Positions 33,901-42,887 are shown, counted from the stretch's first letter. The stretch is 64,000 nt of DNA from Thalassovita sp. (GCA_029212905.1 JARGPB010000004.1:1-64000); one strand, 5' to 3'. Notes: a model not told the origin generated them from the letters alone. Made by a program: numbers and translations.

Positions 33901-35502
33901 CAGGGTCTCGCCTTCGAACACCAGGGCGGTGGCGTCAGGGGTCTTGGCGACCTGGCGTTCGAACATCTGATGGATGCACAGGTTTTCGTCGAACTCGGCC
34001 TGAGTGGCGTTCCAATCGGCCAGCACCAGCGCGCGTTCGTCTGCGGGCATGATATCCAGCCCGGACACCGGCCCGCAGAGCCCATCGGCCAGTTTCGCCA
34101 GACGCGCGGCCATGCGGTCCAGCGCCTGTTGCGACACACGAGAGGCATCAGCGTACAGACGCGCCTGTCCGTCGGCCGCAAACAGGGTGATTGCCGCGCC
34201 AGGGGCCAGCATAGGGACATGAGAGAGAGCCACATCCGGCGCAGCAATATCTGCCAGATCAGGACGCCGGATAAGGGCATCGGCAGGGAAGCCGCCCTTG
34301 GCCAGAGCCTGCGTGATCTGGGTGGTAACTTGGGTGGCCTGATCTGCCGCATCGGCGTGCAAATCCACACGGATCGGCGCCCAGCCGGTGACATGCGGCG
34401 TACCCGCATCCAGCACCAGCGCGACATCGGTGGCATCCGTGCCGGCCAATCGCGCGGCAATCAGCGCCATAAAACCAAACATCTGATCCGAGTAGGCCAG
34501 GTCAATCTCGCGGACGCCCTGATCCTTGGTGGGCGTAAAGGCCAGACGCGCGGGGGCATAGCTGTCCAGACGCTTGCGATAGGCCAGTTCAGCCGCAACA
34601 GCAGGGACCATGGCGTCGGTCAGCGCGCTGTCAGGCGTATCCATCACCTGTCCGGCGCGCGGCATTTTCGCGCCGCTCAGCAGAGTCAGGCCGGTCAGTT
34701 CAATCGCCCCGCCCGCCGTGGCAATCGTCAGCATATCGGGTGTGGTTTCCAGCACGGTACCGGGGGCGGCCCTGCCCTGGGCTGGTGCGGCATGACGGGC
34801 GACGACGACCACATCACCGATCTGCACCTTTGGCAGGAACAGCGGGTTGCGGAAACTATCGTGATCCAGCGCTTTGACAAAGCGGGTCAGGTCAGCCGTG
34901 GGCTGTGCAAAATCCAGAACAGCGGCAGAGTCAGGCCGGGATTTCAGCCCGAAGTAGCTGCGCTGTGACAGGTCTTGCGCCGTGCGCGCGGGCGCGCCGG
35001 TGACCAGTTGATCAACCAGCGCCGGGAAGCTTTCGATTGCGGCCTCGTAGCAGCGGGTGTTCAGCGTCAGGGCCGTGTCATCCGCCGCAATCGGGAACGT
35101 GGATTGCGCAAGGATGTCGCCTTCGTCAATGCCGCCTTCGATCAGGTGCCATGTGATGCCGTGCTGAGGCTCGCCCTGGATTTGCGCCCAGACCGGCGCA
35201 TTCAGACCGGCGTAGCGCGGCAACGGGCCGTCGTGGAAGTTCACCGCGCCCTTGGCCGCGCGATCCAGCAGCGGCTGGGGGATGATGTCCAGGTTCGCAA
35301 TTGACAGCAGCCAGTCATACGTAACGCCGTCCAGATCCGCGCCGGGTTCGTGCACGGACAGGCCCTTGCCCAGGGCCCAGCCTGCTACCGCCGGGTTACG
35401 GGTCACAACTGCGGATATCCCCTGCCCTTTGGACAGCAGCACCTCGCCACATTGAATGGCAAGAGATTCATTTCCGATCAGAAGCGTGGAAAAACTGGAC
35501 AT
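30988..35502 (-). CDS. NRPS: formyltransferase-A(monooxygenase)-PCP
   Basis: A 1504-residue single-module synthetase. Residues 1-290: formyltransferase with the catalytic N-x-H (Asn88, His90) and Asp129 (GGIDEGDIL). 300-490: degenerate condensation-like linker without HHxxxDG. 500-735 and 1095-1375: adenylation domain (A3 YTSGSTGRPKG at 657-667; A5 YGPTETTIW; A7 YRTGDLVRW; A10 Lys1367). 740-1090: luciferase-like FMN monooxygenase inserted between A4 and A5. 1390-1465: PCP with Ser1424 in LGGHSL. Pocket residues aligned to the GrsA positions read D702 I703 L706 Q1123 M1149 G1151 M1174 I1182 W1183 plus K1367; this is close to DILQLGLIWK, which I recall as a glycine code. Predicted: loads glycine, N-formylates and oxidises it. 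There is no usable C domain or TE, so chain transfer to the PKS is inferred. The start follows the GT2 stop by 21 bases. Confidence 0.93.
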   Translation of the reverse strand: MSSFSTLLIGNESLAIQCGEVLLSKGQGISAVVTRNPAVAGWALGKGLSVHEPGADLDGVTYDWLLSIANLDIIPQPLLDRAAKGAVNFHDGPLPRYAGLNAPVWAQIQGEPQHGITWHLIEGGIDEGDILAQSTFPIAADDTALTLNTRCYEAAIESFPALVDQLVTGAPARTAQDLSQRSYFGLKSRPDSAAVLDFAQPTADLTRFVKALDHDSFRNPLFLPKVQIGDVVVVARHAAPAQGRAAPGTVLETTPDMLTIATAGGAIELTGLTLLSGAKMPRAGQVMDTPDSALTDAMVPAVAAELAYRKRLDSYAPARLAFTPTKDQGVREIDLAYSDQMFGFMALIAARLAGTDATDVALVLDAGTPHVTGWAPIRVDLHADAADQATQVTTQITQALAKGGFPADALIRRPDLADIAAPDVALSHVPMLAPGAAITLFAADGQARLYADASRVSQQALDRMAARLAKLADGLCGPVSGLDIMPADERALVLADWNATQAEFDENLCIHQMFERQVAKTPDATALVFEGETLTYAELNLRANQLAHVLRGKGVKPGTLVGLHTKRSTHLLIGALGILKAGGAYVPLDPAFPADRIALYIEDSGCPLIVAQKSLIADLPDSTAEVISIDSDPSILAAPTDNVDSGASGADLAYMIYTSGSTGRPKGVMVEHRNVSNFFTGMDDRIPHEGGTWLAVTSLSFDISVLELFYTLARGFKLVVSNDEQRALVSSGAMNVTGKGMEFSLYYWGNDDGVGRDKYEMLFEGAKFADENGFVAVWTPERHFHAFGGPYPNPSVTGAAVAALTKNIAVRAGSCVAPLHHPARVAEEWAVIDNLTNGRTGLGIASGWQPHDFVLRPENRPPNNKKAMLKSIETLRKLWVGDEVEFPLGNGETHAVVTQPRPVSKKLEVWVTTAGNPDTWKEAGKIGANVLTHLLGQSVDEVGGKIRLYHQALREAGHDPADFKVTLMLHTFLAEDREKAREIARGPMKDYLASAAALIKQFAWVFPAFKRPEGVSNPFELDLGTLSEEELDAILEFAFLRYFEDSGMFGTVEDCLARVEQLKRIGVDEIACLIDYGIEKQTVLNGLQHLAKVREQANIQSELDPDDFSIAAQIIRHDVTHLQCTPSMARMISMNDEARFALSHVKHLMIGGEALPGSLVTDLRETTQATIENMYGPTETTIWSTTQTAGLGENVVNIGTPIANTQVYVLDDAMQPAPIGAPGELYIGGAGVTRGYWQREDLTAERFVADPFIAGNRMYRTGDLVRWRDDGRLDFIGRADHQVKIRGYRIELGEIEAQMDADPAIRQAVVIPREDTPGAVRLVGYYTATGSVDENALKQRLNQALPDYMVPVAFVAMDSFPLTPNKKVDRKALPAPTETAQQQTAEFVAPENTIEQDIAEIWTRILGVQNIGSKDNFFALGGHSLLAVQAHREIRQKLGAQKLSITDIFRFPVLSALSAKVIEMSGGSSDAAAPAADPEEQNASRADAMARRREMRARRMSRTG

Positions 35503-35523
35503 TTCAAAGTCTCCGATAGGCCC

Positions 35524-36543
35524 TCAGCAGCGTTTGCGGTCAGCCGGGACCGCTTGTCGAGAGCTGGGTTTACGCGCCCCACCCAAGGCACGCATGGCAG
35601 AAATCACATCATGGGACAGCAAGGTGCGCAGGAAATGCGGCGCCGTCCCGGTTGGTTTGCGCTCGATCTGGCGGCGCAGCCAATGCAGGCCGCCCCCCAA
35701 CAGATGGGCGCAGGTCGCGGCGGCGGCATAGGCCACCCCGTGGTTTTTCACGAAATAATGCAGGCGAGAGTCGAACCAGTAGCCGGGCACGCGGGCCCAT
35801 TGCTTCATGCCAGTCGAAACCGAGCCGATATGCATCACATGGCTGTCCCGCACATAGACCGAGCCATAGCCCGCGCGGCTGGCACGCAAGAACAGGTCGG
35901 TTTCCTCGAAATACAGAAAGAAGTGTTCGTCAAACAGGCCGATTTCATCCAGCACATCGCGGCGCATCAGGACGCTGGCGCCGGCCATCCAATCGGCGCG
36001 CATATCCGTTTCGGGCACCGGCAGGGGCACCACCTTGTTGCGCAGCAGGCGCGTGACGGGGCCAAAGCGAATGGCGCCCTCGAATTCCGACGCAACCGAA
36101 GGGAACCGGAACAGGGTTTGATGCGGATCGCCCTGCTCGCCGTGGATATAGCTGCCGGCACACCACAGGGTGGGATCGGCCTGCACGGCCTGCAATAGCA
36201 GACGGATCGCATCTGGCGCCGGGAAAGCGTCCGAATTCAGGATATAGACATACTCGGGTTGGCTACCGTCGCTGAGGCCGGCGCGGATACCGTGGTTATT
36301 CCCCGCGCCAAAACCGCCGTTGTGACCGGAATCCACCACGCGAACGCGATTGCCATCGGTCCAGCCCTGCGCCTGCGCATGTTCTGTCATCTGTTGCAAC
36401 GACCCGTCGCCAGAGTCGTTATCCACGATGATAATCTCGCCGCTCAGCCGCTCCATCGCGGTCAAGGCCGAGGCCACCGCGCGCAGGGTCATATCCGGCG
36501 TGCGCCAGTTCAGAATGACGGTCAGGATGCGTGGCTGCGTCAT
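35524..36543 (-). CDS. GT2 glycosyltransferase in PKS-NRPS operon
   Basis: A 339-residue rhamnosyltransferase-like GT2 protein. ILTVILNWRTPDMTLRAV opens the GT-A fold, IIIVDNDSGDGSLQQM is the nucleotide loop, YILNSDAFPAPDAI near 100 contributes the DxD-like D-A-F, and LFDEHFFLYFEETDLFLRA near 200 carries the ED acid motif. The start at 36543 overlaps the PKS stop by ATGA; an upstream in-frame start lies inside the PKS gene and is less likely. Being coupled to the PKS on one side and 21 bases from the NRPS on the other, it may glycosylate the assembly-line product, or be a polysaccharide enzyme caught in the operon. The acceptor is unknown. Confidence 0.88.
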   Translation of the reverse strand: MTQPRILTVILNWRTPDMTLRAVASALTAMERLSGEIIIVDNDSGDGSLQQMTEHAQAQGWTDGNRVRVVDSGHNGGFGAGNNHGIRAGLSDGSQPEYVYILNSDAFPAPDAIRLLLQAVQADPTLWCAGSYIHGEQGDPHQTLFRFPSVASEFEGAIRFGPVTRLLRNKVVPLPVPETDMRADWMAGASVLMRRDVLDEIGLFDEHFFLYFEETDLFLRASRAGYGSVYVRDSHVMHIGSVSTGMKQWARVPGYWFDSRLHYFVKNHGVAYAAAATCAHLLGGGLHWLRRQIERKPTGTAPHFLRTLLSHDVISAMRALGGARKPSSRQAVPADRKRC

Positions 36544-39500
36544 TCTGCGGCCTCCTGATAATCCGGGGTTGGGGCGTCGGTTTCGGCCTGCACGATGCAA
36601 TCGCGGATACGGGCGGCCAGAACGCGGACGTTCGGCTCTAACACCATTGAATCGTGATCGCCGGGGACCTCGTGAACCTGGATATGCGGGGCGTGCTGGG
36701 TCCAGTCGTTATCGGACAGGACATAGGCACGTTCCGAGTTCACCCAACGGCCTGGGCTGACCTCCCATTTGCCAACCAGAGGCGGGCGGAACAGCGCCAG
36801 CGGGCCGTCCCACGGACGCACCTGATATTTGGCGACAGAGGCAAGGAACGCTGCCTCGATCTGTTCGTTATGGAAGCTGTGGCTGGCCTGCGGGGCATCC
36901 GCCTGAGCGCGGCGCTTGGTGAATTCCCATTTGACGCGGTTGATCGCCCAACGCGCAATATAGCCCAGCCCGCCTGCCTTTAGCTCTTGTTTCTGGATCG
37001 CGATACGATCGGCGCGGGACAGGGGACGGCGCAGGGGCAGCGGCGTGTCCAGCATGACCAGAACCGAGACATCTTCGCCCGCATCGGTCAGCTGTTGCGC
37101 GATTTCATAGGCGGTGATCCCGCCGCCAGAAAACCCGCCCACCATATAGGGCCCGTGCGGCTGCACCTGGCGCATTTCAGCGATGTAGTCGCGGGCCGCC
37201 TGGGTCAGATCGTCATGCGGGGCGTCTTCGCCATACAGACCACGAGCCTGAAGCCCATAGAACGGACGATCCTGGCCCAGAAGATGCGCCAGATGACGCA
37301 GGTTCAGCACATTGCCAAACATGCCAGCCACCAGGAAGAACGGCGTTTTCGGCCCGCCCTCGCCCGTGTGCATCGGCACAAGATGGGTAAACCGGCGCTG
37401 CGGTTTTTGCGGCGTGGCGTCGGATGGCGTGTCTGTATCCGCGATACCGCCGGCCTCGGCGATCATGGCGGCACATTTACGGATTGTCGGGGCCTCGAAC
37501 AGAACCGAAATCGGGAAATCCACGCCAAAGGTCTTCTTGACCTTGGCAAACAGGCGCACCGCGACCAAAGAATGCCCGCCCAGATCAAAGAAGCTGTCTT
37601 CGGCCCCGATCTGATCGACGCCCAGCAGGTCTTGCCACAGCGCGGCCAGTTTGATTTCCAGATCGCCCTGGGGGGCGGAGTATTCGCTGTCCAATTCGGG
37701 ACGGTCGAATTTCTGTTCGCTGGTTTCCGCGGCTTCGGTTGCGGCGGTCTGGGCGATCAGCCCTTGTAGATCCATCGAGGACACAACCACCTGAGGCAAC
37801 CCCGTCGCAAGCGCGCGGAAGAACACGTCGGCGCCTTCGTCCGGGCGGATACCCTGCGAGAGGTTGTGTTGCAGGCGCTGTTCGGCGGGGGACAGCGGGC
37901 GATAGGCCGTGTCCTGCGGTTTGGCCGGTTCAGGAGCGCGGGCAAATTCGGTGCCGCGCTCTAGCCGACGGATGGTAAAGCCCTCGATCTGAACACAGAC
38001 GGTGCCGTCCGGTTTGCAGATGGTAATGTCGAACCGCGCGGTCATGCTGTCGGCGGAATTGCTGCCGGCATTGCGCACATGGCTGACGATATCAGTGCCG
38101 ATCGGCTCGAACACACGCACGCTGGCATAGGACATGGGCACCCACAGATGGGTCGGCTGATAGTCCTCGATCAGGTCCATCGCCCAGCCGGTGGCAATAT
38201 CCATAAGACCCGGATGCAGGCCGCAATTGTCATTGGCATAGGTCGCGGCCAACGACAGGCGGGCGATGCCCTCGCCCTGGCCCAAGCCCGTCCGGCGCAG
38301 CACGTGCCAGCGCGGGCCAAAGTTCAGGTGGGCCTCTTGCGGGGCGCGGATATGACCGGTTTCAGCGGTCTGAACACGGGGGCAGCGCGCGTCAATTTCG
38401 GCCAGCGGCAAGGGCGCTGGTTGGCGCATCGGCAGCAGGGACAGTTCACCCTGGGCATTCAGGCCAAAACCCGCGTCAGGCGCCCCGCTTTCGACCTGAA
38501 AATCATAGCCCAGATCCGAGCGCGGCAGCGTCACACGCAGATCACGCCCCGCGCCGTCCACTTGTAGCGGCTGAAGGAAGGTCAGGTTGCGGATCTCGAA
38601 CGGGCCGGTTTCACCCTGGGCGCGCAGGGACTCGTATGCCAGTTCCAGATAGCCGGTGCCCGGCAACAAAGCATCCCCCGCACGGGTCTGGTGATCATGC
38701 AGCACCCAGCGATCGGCAACGGAATAGCGCGCGCCAAAAACCCGTGCGCCATCGGTGTTGAAACTGGACCAGTCCAGCAAGGTCGCCGTGATGGGCTGTT
38801 CGGGCGCGGGGTCGTGGTCGCCAGTGCGTGCGGCCATGGCCTCGGCTGCCATGCCAACGCCGGTCCAGATGCCCCAATCAATCGCCAGTACGCGCGTTTT
38901 TCCGCCCTGACGGGCCTTGGCAAAGGCGTTCAGGTATTCATTCGCGGCGACGTAATCCACCTGTCCGGCGGGCGCCGTCACGGTCGAGGAGGACGAGAAC
39001 AGCACCATCCAGTCCAGTGAGCCATCGGGGAACAGCCCGTCCAGCACCTGCGTGCCGTGGATTTTCGGGGTAAAGACGTCCTCGATTTCCGACAGGGACT
39101 TGCCCAGAATGGGGGCGTCACTGATCACACCGGCCGCATGGATCACACCGGTGATCGGACCAAAGGCGTGCTCGGCCTGCGATTTGGCGGCTTTCATTTC
39201 CTCGACATTGGACACGTCGGCCTGAAGCACCAGAACCTGACCGCCAAGAGCTTCGAGATCCCGCACGGCGTGGATGCGCCGCACGACCGACGCATTGGGG
39301 GCGGTCTTGGCGATCACGTCATCCCATTCAGCCCGGTCAGGCAGGCCCGCGCGGGACAAAAGGACAATATTCGCCTTGTGCTGTTGGATCATCTGAGCCG
39401 CAATGGTCAGGCCGATACCGCCAAACCCGCCGGTGATCAGCACAGTGCCGCCGGTCAGATCTGTGCGCTGTTCTGTCAGGGCAGTGGGGCGGAAAACCTG

Positions 39501-42500
39501 CTCGAACCGCTTGCCGTCGCGCAGGGCGGCGACCGTGTTGGCGGGGGTTGCAAGCAGCTCTTCCAGCACGGGCTGAATATCCATACGCTTACGTTTGGTG
39601 TCAACGTCCAGCACGGCGCATGTCAGCCCCGGAAACTCGCGCGGGATGACGCGGGCGGGCCCCATGACGGTGGATTTTTCAGGATAAGGCAGCGGCTCGT
39701 TCTTGACCCGTGCGGCACCCGAGGTGAACACCGTCAGGTGGGCCTGCTCGACACCCTCGTCGCTGAGCGACTGCGCCAGGAACATCAGCGCATAGAAGCC
39801 CTGTTCAACGTTGCGATGAAAGAAGCTGCTGCCCGGGCGGAAGGTCTCGCGGTCCGTGACCAGCCAGAAATGCGCGATCCGGTCGGGCAAGGCATCCTCG
39901 GTCGTCAGCGCCTGCATCAGTTGATCAAACCCGTCGCGGCCCTGTTCAGGCGATAGCACGAAACTGTCGTCGGCCAGTTTGCCGAACCCGTCGCCGATAC
40001 GCACGGTGACAACACGGTGACCGGCTTCGCGCAGGCGGGTGACGGCCTGATCGGCCAGCCCGGTCTCATCTGCAAAAACCAGCCAGGTCTGGGGGTCGCC
40101 CAGTTCCTCGGACAGGTCAAACTCCACATCCGCGAACCGAGGTTTCCAAAACGGTTTGTAGCCCCAGCTTTCGGGGTTATCCGAGCGCATGAGGAACTCT
40201 TGGGTCTCGGGCGCCTGCTGGGTTCCCGGCTCGATGAAATAGTCGCTGCGCTGGAATGCATAGGTCGGCAGAGGCACACGATTCCGGCGGGCCTCGCCCC
40301 AGATCTGCGCCCAGTCGAAATCAACGCCAACGGCCCAGACGCGGCCCAGCATGGCCATGAAATACTTGTCGTCAAAGATCGCATCGTCCTGATGACGCAG
40401 GGTGCTGATGACCTGATTCACCTGCACATTCGGATGCTGTCCGGTCAGCGAGGCCAGCGCCTTGCCTGGGCCGACCTCGATATAAACGCGCTCTTGGGTT
40501 TCGCTGAGCGTGGTGATGCAATCGGCGAAATGCACGGTGCCGCGCAGGTGCTGCACCCAATAGTCGGGGCTGGTGGCCTCGGCATCGGTGATGTACGCAC
40601 CCGTACGGTTGGACGCAAAAGGGATCTGTGGCGGGCTGAGTTTGATAGACCGCAGGTAGTCCCCAAAGCGGCCCAAGATCGGTTCCAACATCGCGGAATG
40701 GGCGGCGATGTCGATCGGGATGCGCTGAGGTTCGATATCCATCGCGGTCAATTTTTCGGCCAGCGCGTCCAATGCGGCCTGCGGCCCGCTGGCGACGCTA
40801 AGCCCCGGAGCATTCACCGCAGCCAAATCCAGATCAGCCCCCAGCAGAGGGCGCAATTCATCAGCATCCATCGGCACGCTGAGCATTCCACCAGACGGTA
40901 CCGTATCGAACAGGCTTCCGCGCAGGTGGACCAGGCCGATGCAATCCTCGAAACTCATGACGCCGGCCAGACAGGCAGCGGTATTTTCGCCCATGGAGTG
41001 GCCAACCAGCGCAGCGGGTTTCACGCCCCAGCTAATCCACAATTGGGCCAGCGCATATTCGGTGATCATGATCAGCGGCAATTGCAGGCTGGGCTGGCGG
41101 AGGGTCTTGTCTGCCTCGGCGCGCGCGTCTTCTTTGGGGAGCCAAAGAGCGCGCATATCCGTGTCCGTCAGCGTGGCCAGATGGGTCAGGCCGCGATCCA
41201 TCCATTCAGCAAAGACCGGCTCGGTTTCATAGAGATCCTGCGCCATACCCGCGTATTGCGCGCCACCGCCGGGGAACATGAACACAACGTCGGGCGCATC
41301 GCCCACCACCTGATGCGAGAACACCCGGCGCGGATCATTTTCACGCAGCAACGCGGCGGCCTCGGCGTGGGTTTCGGCCACAACAACGCGGCGGCGATCA
41401 AAGGCACGGCGGCCCTTGTTCAGGGTCCAGGCGACATCGGCCAGCGGCTGGTCCGGGTGGGTGTCCAGATGATCGGCCAGCTTTTCCGCGGCACCATCCA
41501 GCGCCTTTTTCGAGCGCGCCGACAGGGTCAGCATCTGAAACGGAAAATCCGCCTCGTCCGAGGCGGCGCGTTCGGGGGCTTCTTGCAGAACGACATGGGC
41601 GTTCGTGCCGCCGACACCTAACGAGTTCACCCCAGCCCGCCGCGGGCCCTTGTGACTGTGCCAGTCGGTCAGCGTGTCATTCACCACAAAAGGCGAGCCG
41701 TCAAAATCAATCGCGGGGTTCGGTTTTTCATAGCCCAAAGAGGGCGGCATCTGCTTATGCGTCAGCGCAAGGCTGGCTTTGATCAGGCTGGCCGCACCCG
41801 CCGCCGTGTCCAGATGGCCGATGTTGGTTTTCACGGACCCGATACGGCAGAACCCGCTGTCCTCGGTGCTTTCGCGGAAGGCGCTGGTCAGGGCGGCGAC
41901 CTCGATCGGGTCGCCCAGATAGGTGCCGGTGCCGTGGCATTCGACATAATCAATCGTGTCGGCGGGGATGTTCCCCAACGCGTGCGCATCGGCAATCGCG
42001 GCGGCCTGGCCCTCAACGCTGGGGGCCAGATACCCGGCCTTGTCCGCGCCATCGTTATTCACCGAAGAGGATTTGATGACCGACCAGATGTGATCGCCGT
42101 CACGGATCGCATCCTCCAACCGGCGCAACACAACCACACCCGCGCCCGAGCCAAAAACCGTCCCCTGAGCGCGGTGGTCGAACGCGTGGCAATGTCCGTC
42201 GGGCGACAGGATTTCGCCCTCTTTGTACAGATAGCCACGGGCGTGGGGCAGCTCGATCGTCACGCCCCCGGCCAACGCCATGTCGCATTCGCCGTTCAGT
42301 AGGGATTGGCAGGCATAATGTGTCGCAACCAACGAGGTCGAACATGCCGTTTGCACGTTCACCGAGGGGCCCTTGAGATCCAGAATGTGGCTAAGCCGCG
42401 TCGACAGGAAATCCTTGTCGTTGCCAGTGTGGCGCAGCAGGAACATGCCCACGTTCTGCACCAGATCCGGGTTCGAACAGATGTTGAAATAGAAATAGCT

Positions 42501-42887
42501 GCCCATGCCGCAGCCTGCGAACACGCCAATTGGACCATCGAAGGCCTCGGGTGTGTGACCGGCGTTTTCCAGCGCCTCCCAGGATACTTCGAGGAACTGG
42601 CGGTGCTGCGGATCCATGATCGCGGCGTCCTGCGGCCCCAGACCAAAGAAATCAGCGTCGAACGCTTTGAACCCGTCCAGAACCGCCGCAGCGGCAACGT
42701 AATCAGGGCGGTCGATCAGATGGGGGGCCTCTCCGGCGTCGATCAGGTCATCGCGGGTCAGATGACGGATGGATTCCACCCCGTCGCGCAGATTTGACCA
42801 ATACTCAGATACCGTCTGAGCACCCGGCAGGTGCGCAGCCATCCCGACAATCGCAATATCGGCTCCTGAATATTGTTCTTCTGTCAT
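36540..42887 (-). CDS. Type I PKS module KS-AT-KR-DH-ACP-TE
   Basis: A 2115-residue one-module synthase (numbering from the ATG at 42887; a GTG 3 codons upstream is possible). KS 8-435 with the active Cys182 (VQTACSTSL), His318 (ECHGTG) and His358 (NIGHLD). AT 535-830 with Ser631 in GHSMGE; the specificity stretch IAAHS is neither HAFH nor YASH, malonyl is the likelier choice. KR 1145-1340 with LITGGFGGIG, Ser about 1300 and Tyr1312 in DYVAANEY. DH 1390-1640 has H-x4-G-x4-P at His1399, one residue longer than the usual spacing, and HPGLMDIATG (Asp1563). ACP Ser1773 in LGGHSL. TE Ser1920 in GFSGGG, Asp1947, His2078. KR before DH is unusual. First gene of the operon; the stop overlaps the GT2 start. 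Confidence 0.94.
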   Translation of the reverse strand: MTEEQYSGADIAIVGMAAHLPGAQTVSEYWSNLRDGVESIRHLTRDDLIDAGEAPHLIDRPDYVAAAAVLDGFKAFDADFFGLGPQDAAIMDPQHRQFLEVSWEALENAGHTPEAFDGPIGVFAGCGMGSYFYFNICSNPDLVQNVGMFLLRHTGNDKDFLSTRLSHILDLKGPSVNVQTACSTSLVATHYACQSLLNGECDMALAGGVTIELPHARGYLYKEGEILSPDGHCHAFDHRAQGTVFGSGAGVVVLRRLEDAIRDGDHIWSVIKSSSVNNDGADKAGYLAPSVEGQAAAIADAHALGNIPADTIDYVECHGTGTYLGDPIEVAALTSAFRESTEDSGFCRIGSVKTNIGHLDTAAGAASLIKASLALTHKQMPPSLGYEKPNPAIDFDGSPFVVNDTLTDWHSHKGPRRAGVNSLGVGGTNAHVVLQEAPERAASDEADFPFQMLTLSARSKKALDGAAEKLADHLDTHPDQPLADVAWTLNKGRRAFDRRRVVVAETHAEAAALLRENDPRRVFSHQVVGDAPDVVFMFPGGGAQYAGMAQDLYETEPVFAEWMDRGLTHLATLTDTDMRALWLPKEDARAEADKTLRQPSLQLPLIMITEYALAQLWISWGVKPAALVGHSMGENTAACLAGVMSFEDCIGLVHLRGSLFDTVPSGGMLSVPMDADELRPLLGADLDLAAVNAPGLSVASGPQAALDALAEKLTAMDIEPQRIPIDIAAHSAMLEPILGRFGDYLRSIKLSPPQIPFASNRTGAYITDAEATSPDYWVQHLRGTVHFADCITTLSETQERVYIEVGPGKALASLTGQHPNVQVNQVISTLRHQDDAIFDDKYFMAMLGRVWAVGVDFDWAQIWGEARRNRVPLPTYAFQRSDYFIEPGTQQAPETQEFLMRSDNPESWGYKPFWKPRFADVEFDLSEELGDPQTWLVFADETGLADQAVTRLREAGHRVVTVRIGDGFGKLADDSFVLSPEQGRDGFDQLMQALTTEDALPDRIAHFWLVTDRETFRPGSSFFHRNVEQGFYALMFLAQSLSDEGVEQAHLTVFTSGAARVKNEPLPYPEKSTVMGPARVIPREFPGLTCAVLDVDTKRKRMDIQPVLEELLATPANTVAALRDGKRFEQVFRPTALTEQRTDLTGGTVLITGGFGGIGLTIAAQMIQQHKANIVLLSRAGLPDRAEWDDVIAKTAPNASVVRRIHAVRDLEALGGQVLVLQADVSNVEEMKAAKSQAEHAFGPITGVIHAAGVISDAPILGKSLSEIEDVFTPKIHGTQVLDGLFPDGSLDWMVLFSSSSTVTAPAGQVDYVAANEYLNAFAKARQGGKTRVLAIDWGIWTGVGMAAEAMAARTGDHDPAPEQPITATLLDWSSFNTDGARVFGARYSVADRWVLHDHQTRAGDALLPGTGYLELAYESLRAQGETGPFEIRNLTFLQPLQVDGAGRDLRVTLPRSDLGYDFQVESGAPDAGFGLNAQGELSLLPMRQPAPLPLAEIDARCPRVQTAETGHIRAPQEAHLNFGPRWHVLRRTGLGQGEGIARLSLAATYANDNCGLHPGLMDIATGWAMDLIEDYQPTHLWVPMSYASVRVFEPIGTDIVSHVRNAGSNSADSMTARFDITICKPDGTVCVQIEGFTIRRLERGTEFARAPEPAKPQDTAYRPLSPAEQRLQHNLSQGIRPDEGADVFFRALATGLPQVVVSSMDLQGLIAQTAATEAAETSEQKFDRPELDSEYSAPQGDLEIKLAALWQDLLGVDQIGAEDSFFDLGGHSLVAVRLFAKVKKTFGVDFPISVLFEAPTIRKCAAMIAEAGGIADTDTPSDATPQKPQRRFTHLVPMHTGEGGPKTPFFLVAGMFGNVLNLRHLAHLLGQDRPFYGLQARGLYGEDAPHDDLTQAARDYIAEMRQVQPHGPYMVGGFSGGGITAYEIAQQLTDAGEDVSVLVMLDTPLPLRRPLSRADRIAIQKQELKAGGLGYIARWAINRVKWEFTKRRAQADAPQASHSFHNEQIEAAFLASVAKYQVRPWDGPLALFRPPLVGKWEVSPGRWVNSERAYVLSDNDWTQHAPHIQVHEVPGDHDSMVLEPNVRVLAARIRDCIVQAETDAPTPDYQEAAE

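Noticed and set aside
32653..34968. Plus-strand 771-codon open frame
   Set aside because: It lies wholly antisense to the NRPS gene, whose domains are clear; the translated sequence is rich in His, Gln, Arg and Gly typical of the reverse complement of high-GC coding DNA and matches no family.
40017..41621. Plus-strand 534-codon open frame
   Set aside because: Antisense to the KS-AT part of the PKS; explained as a high-GC shadow.
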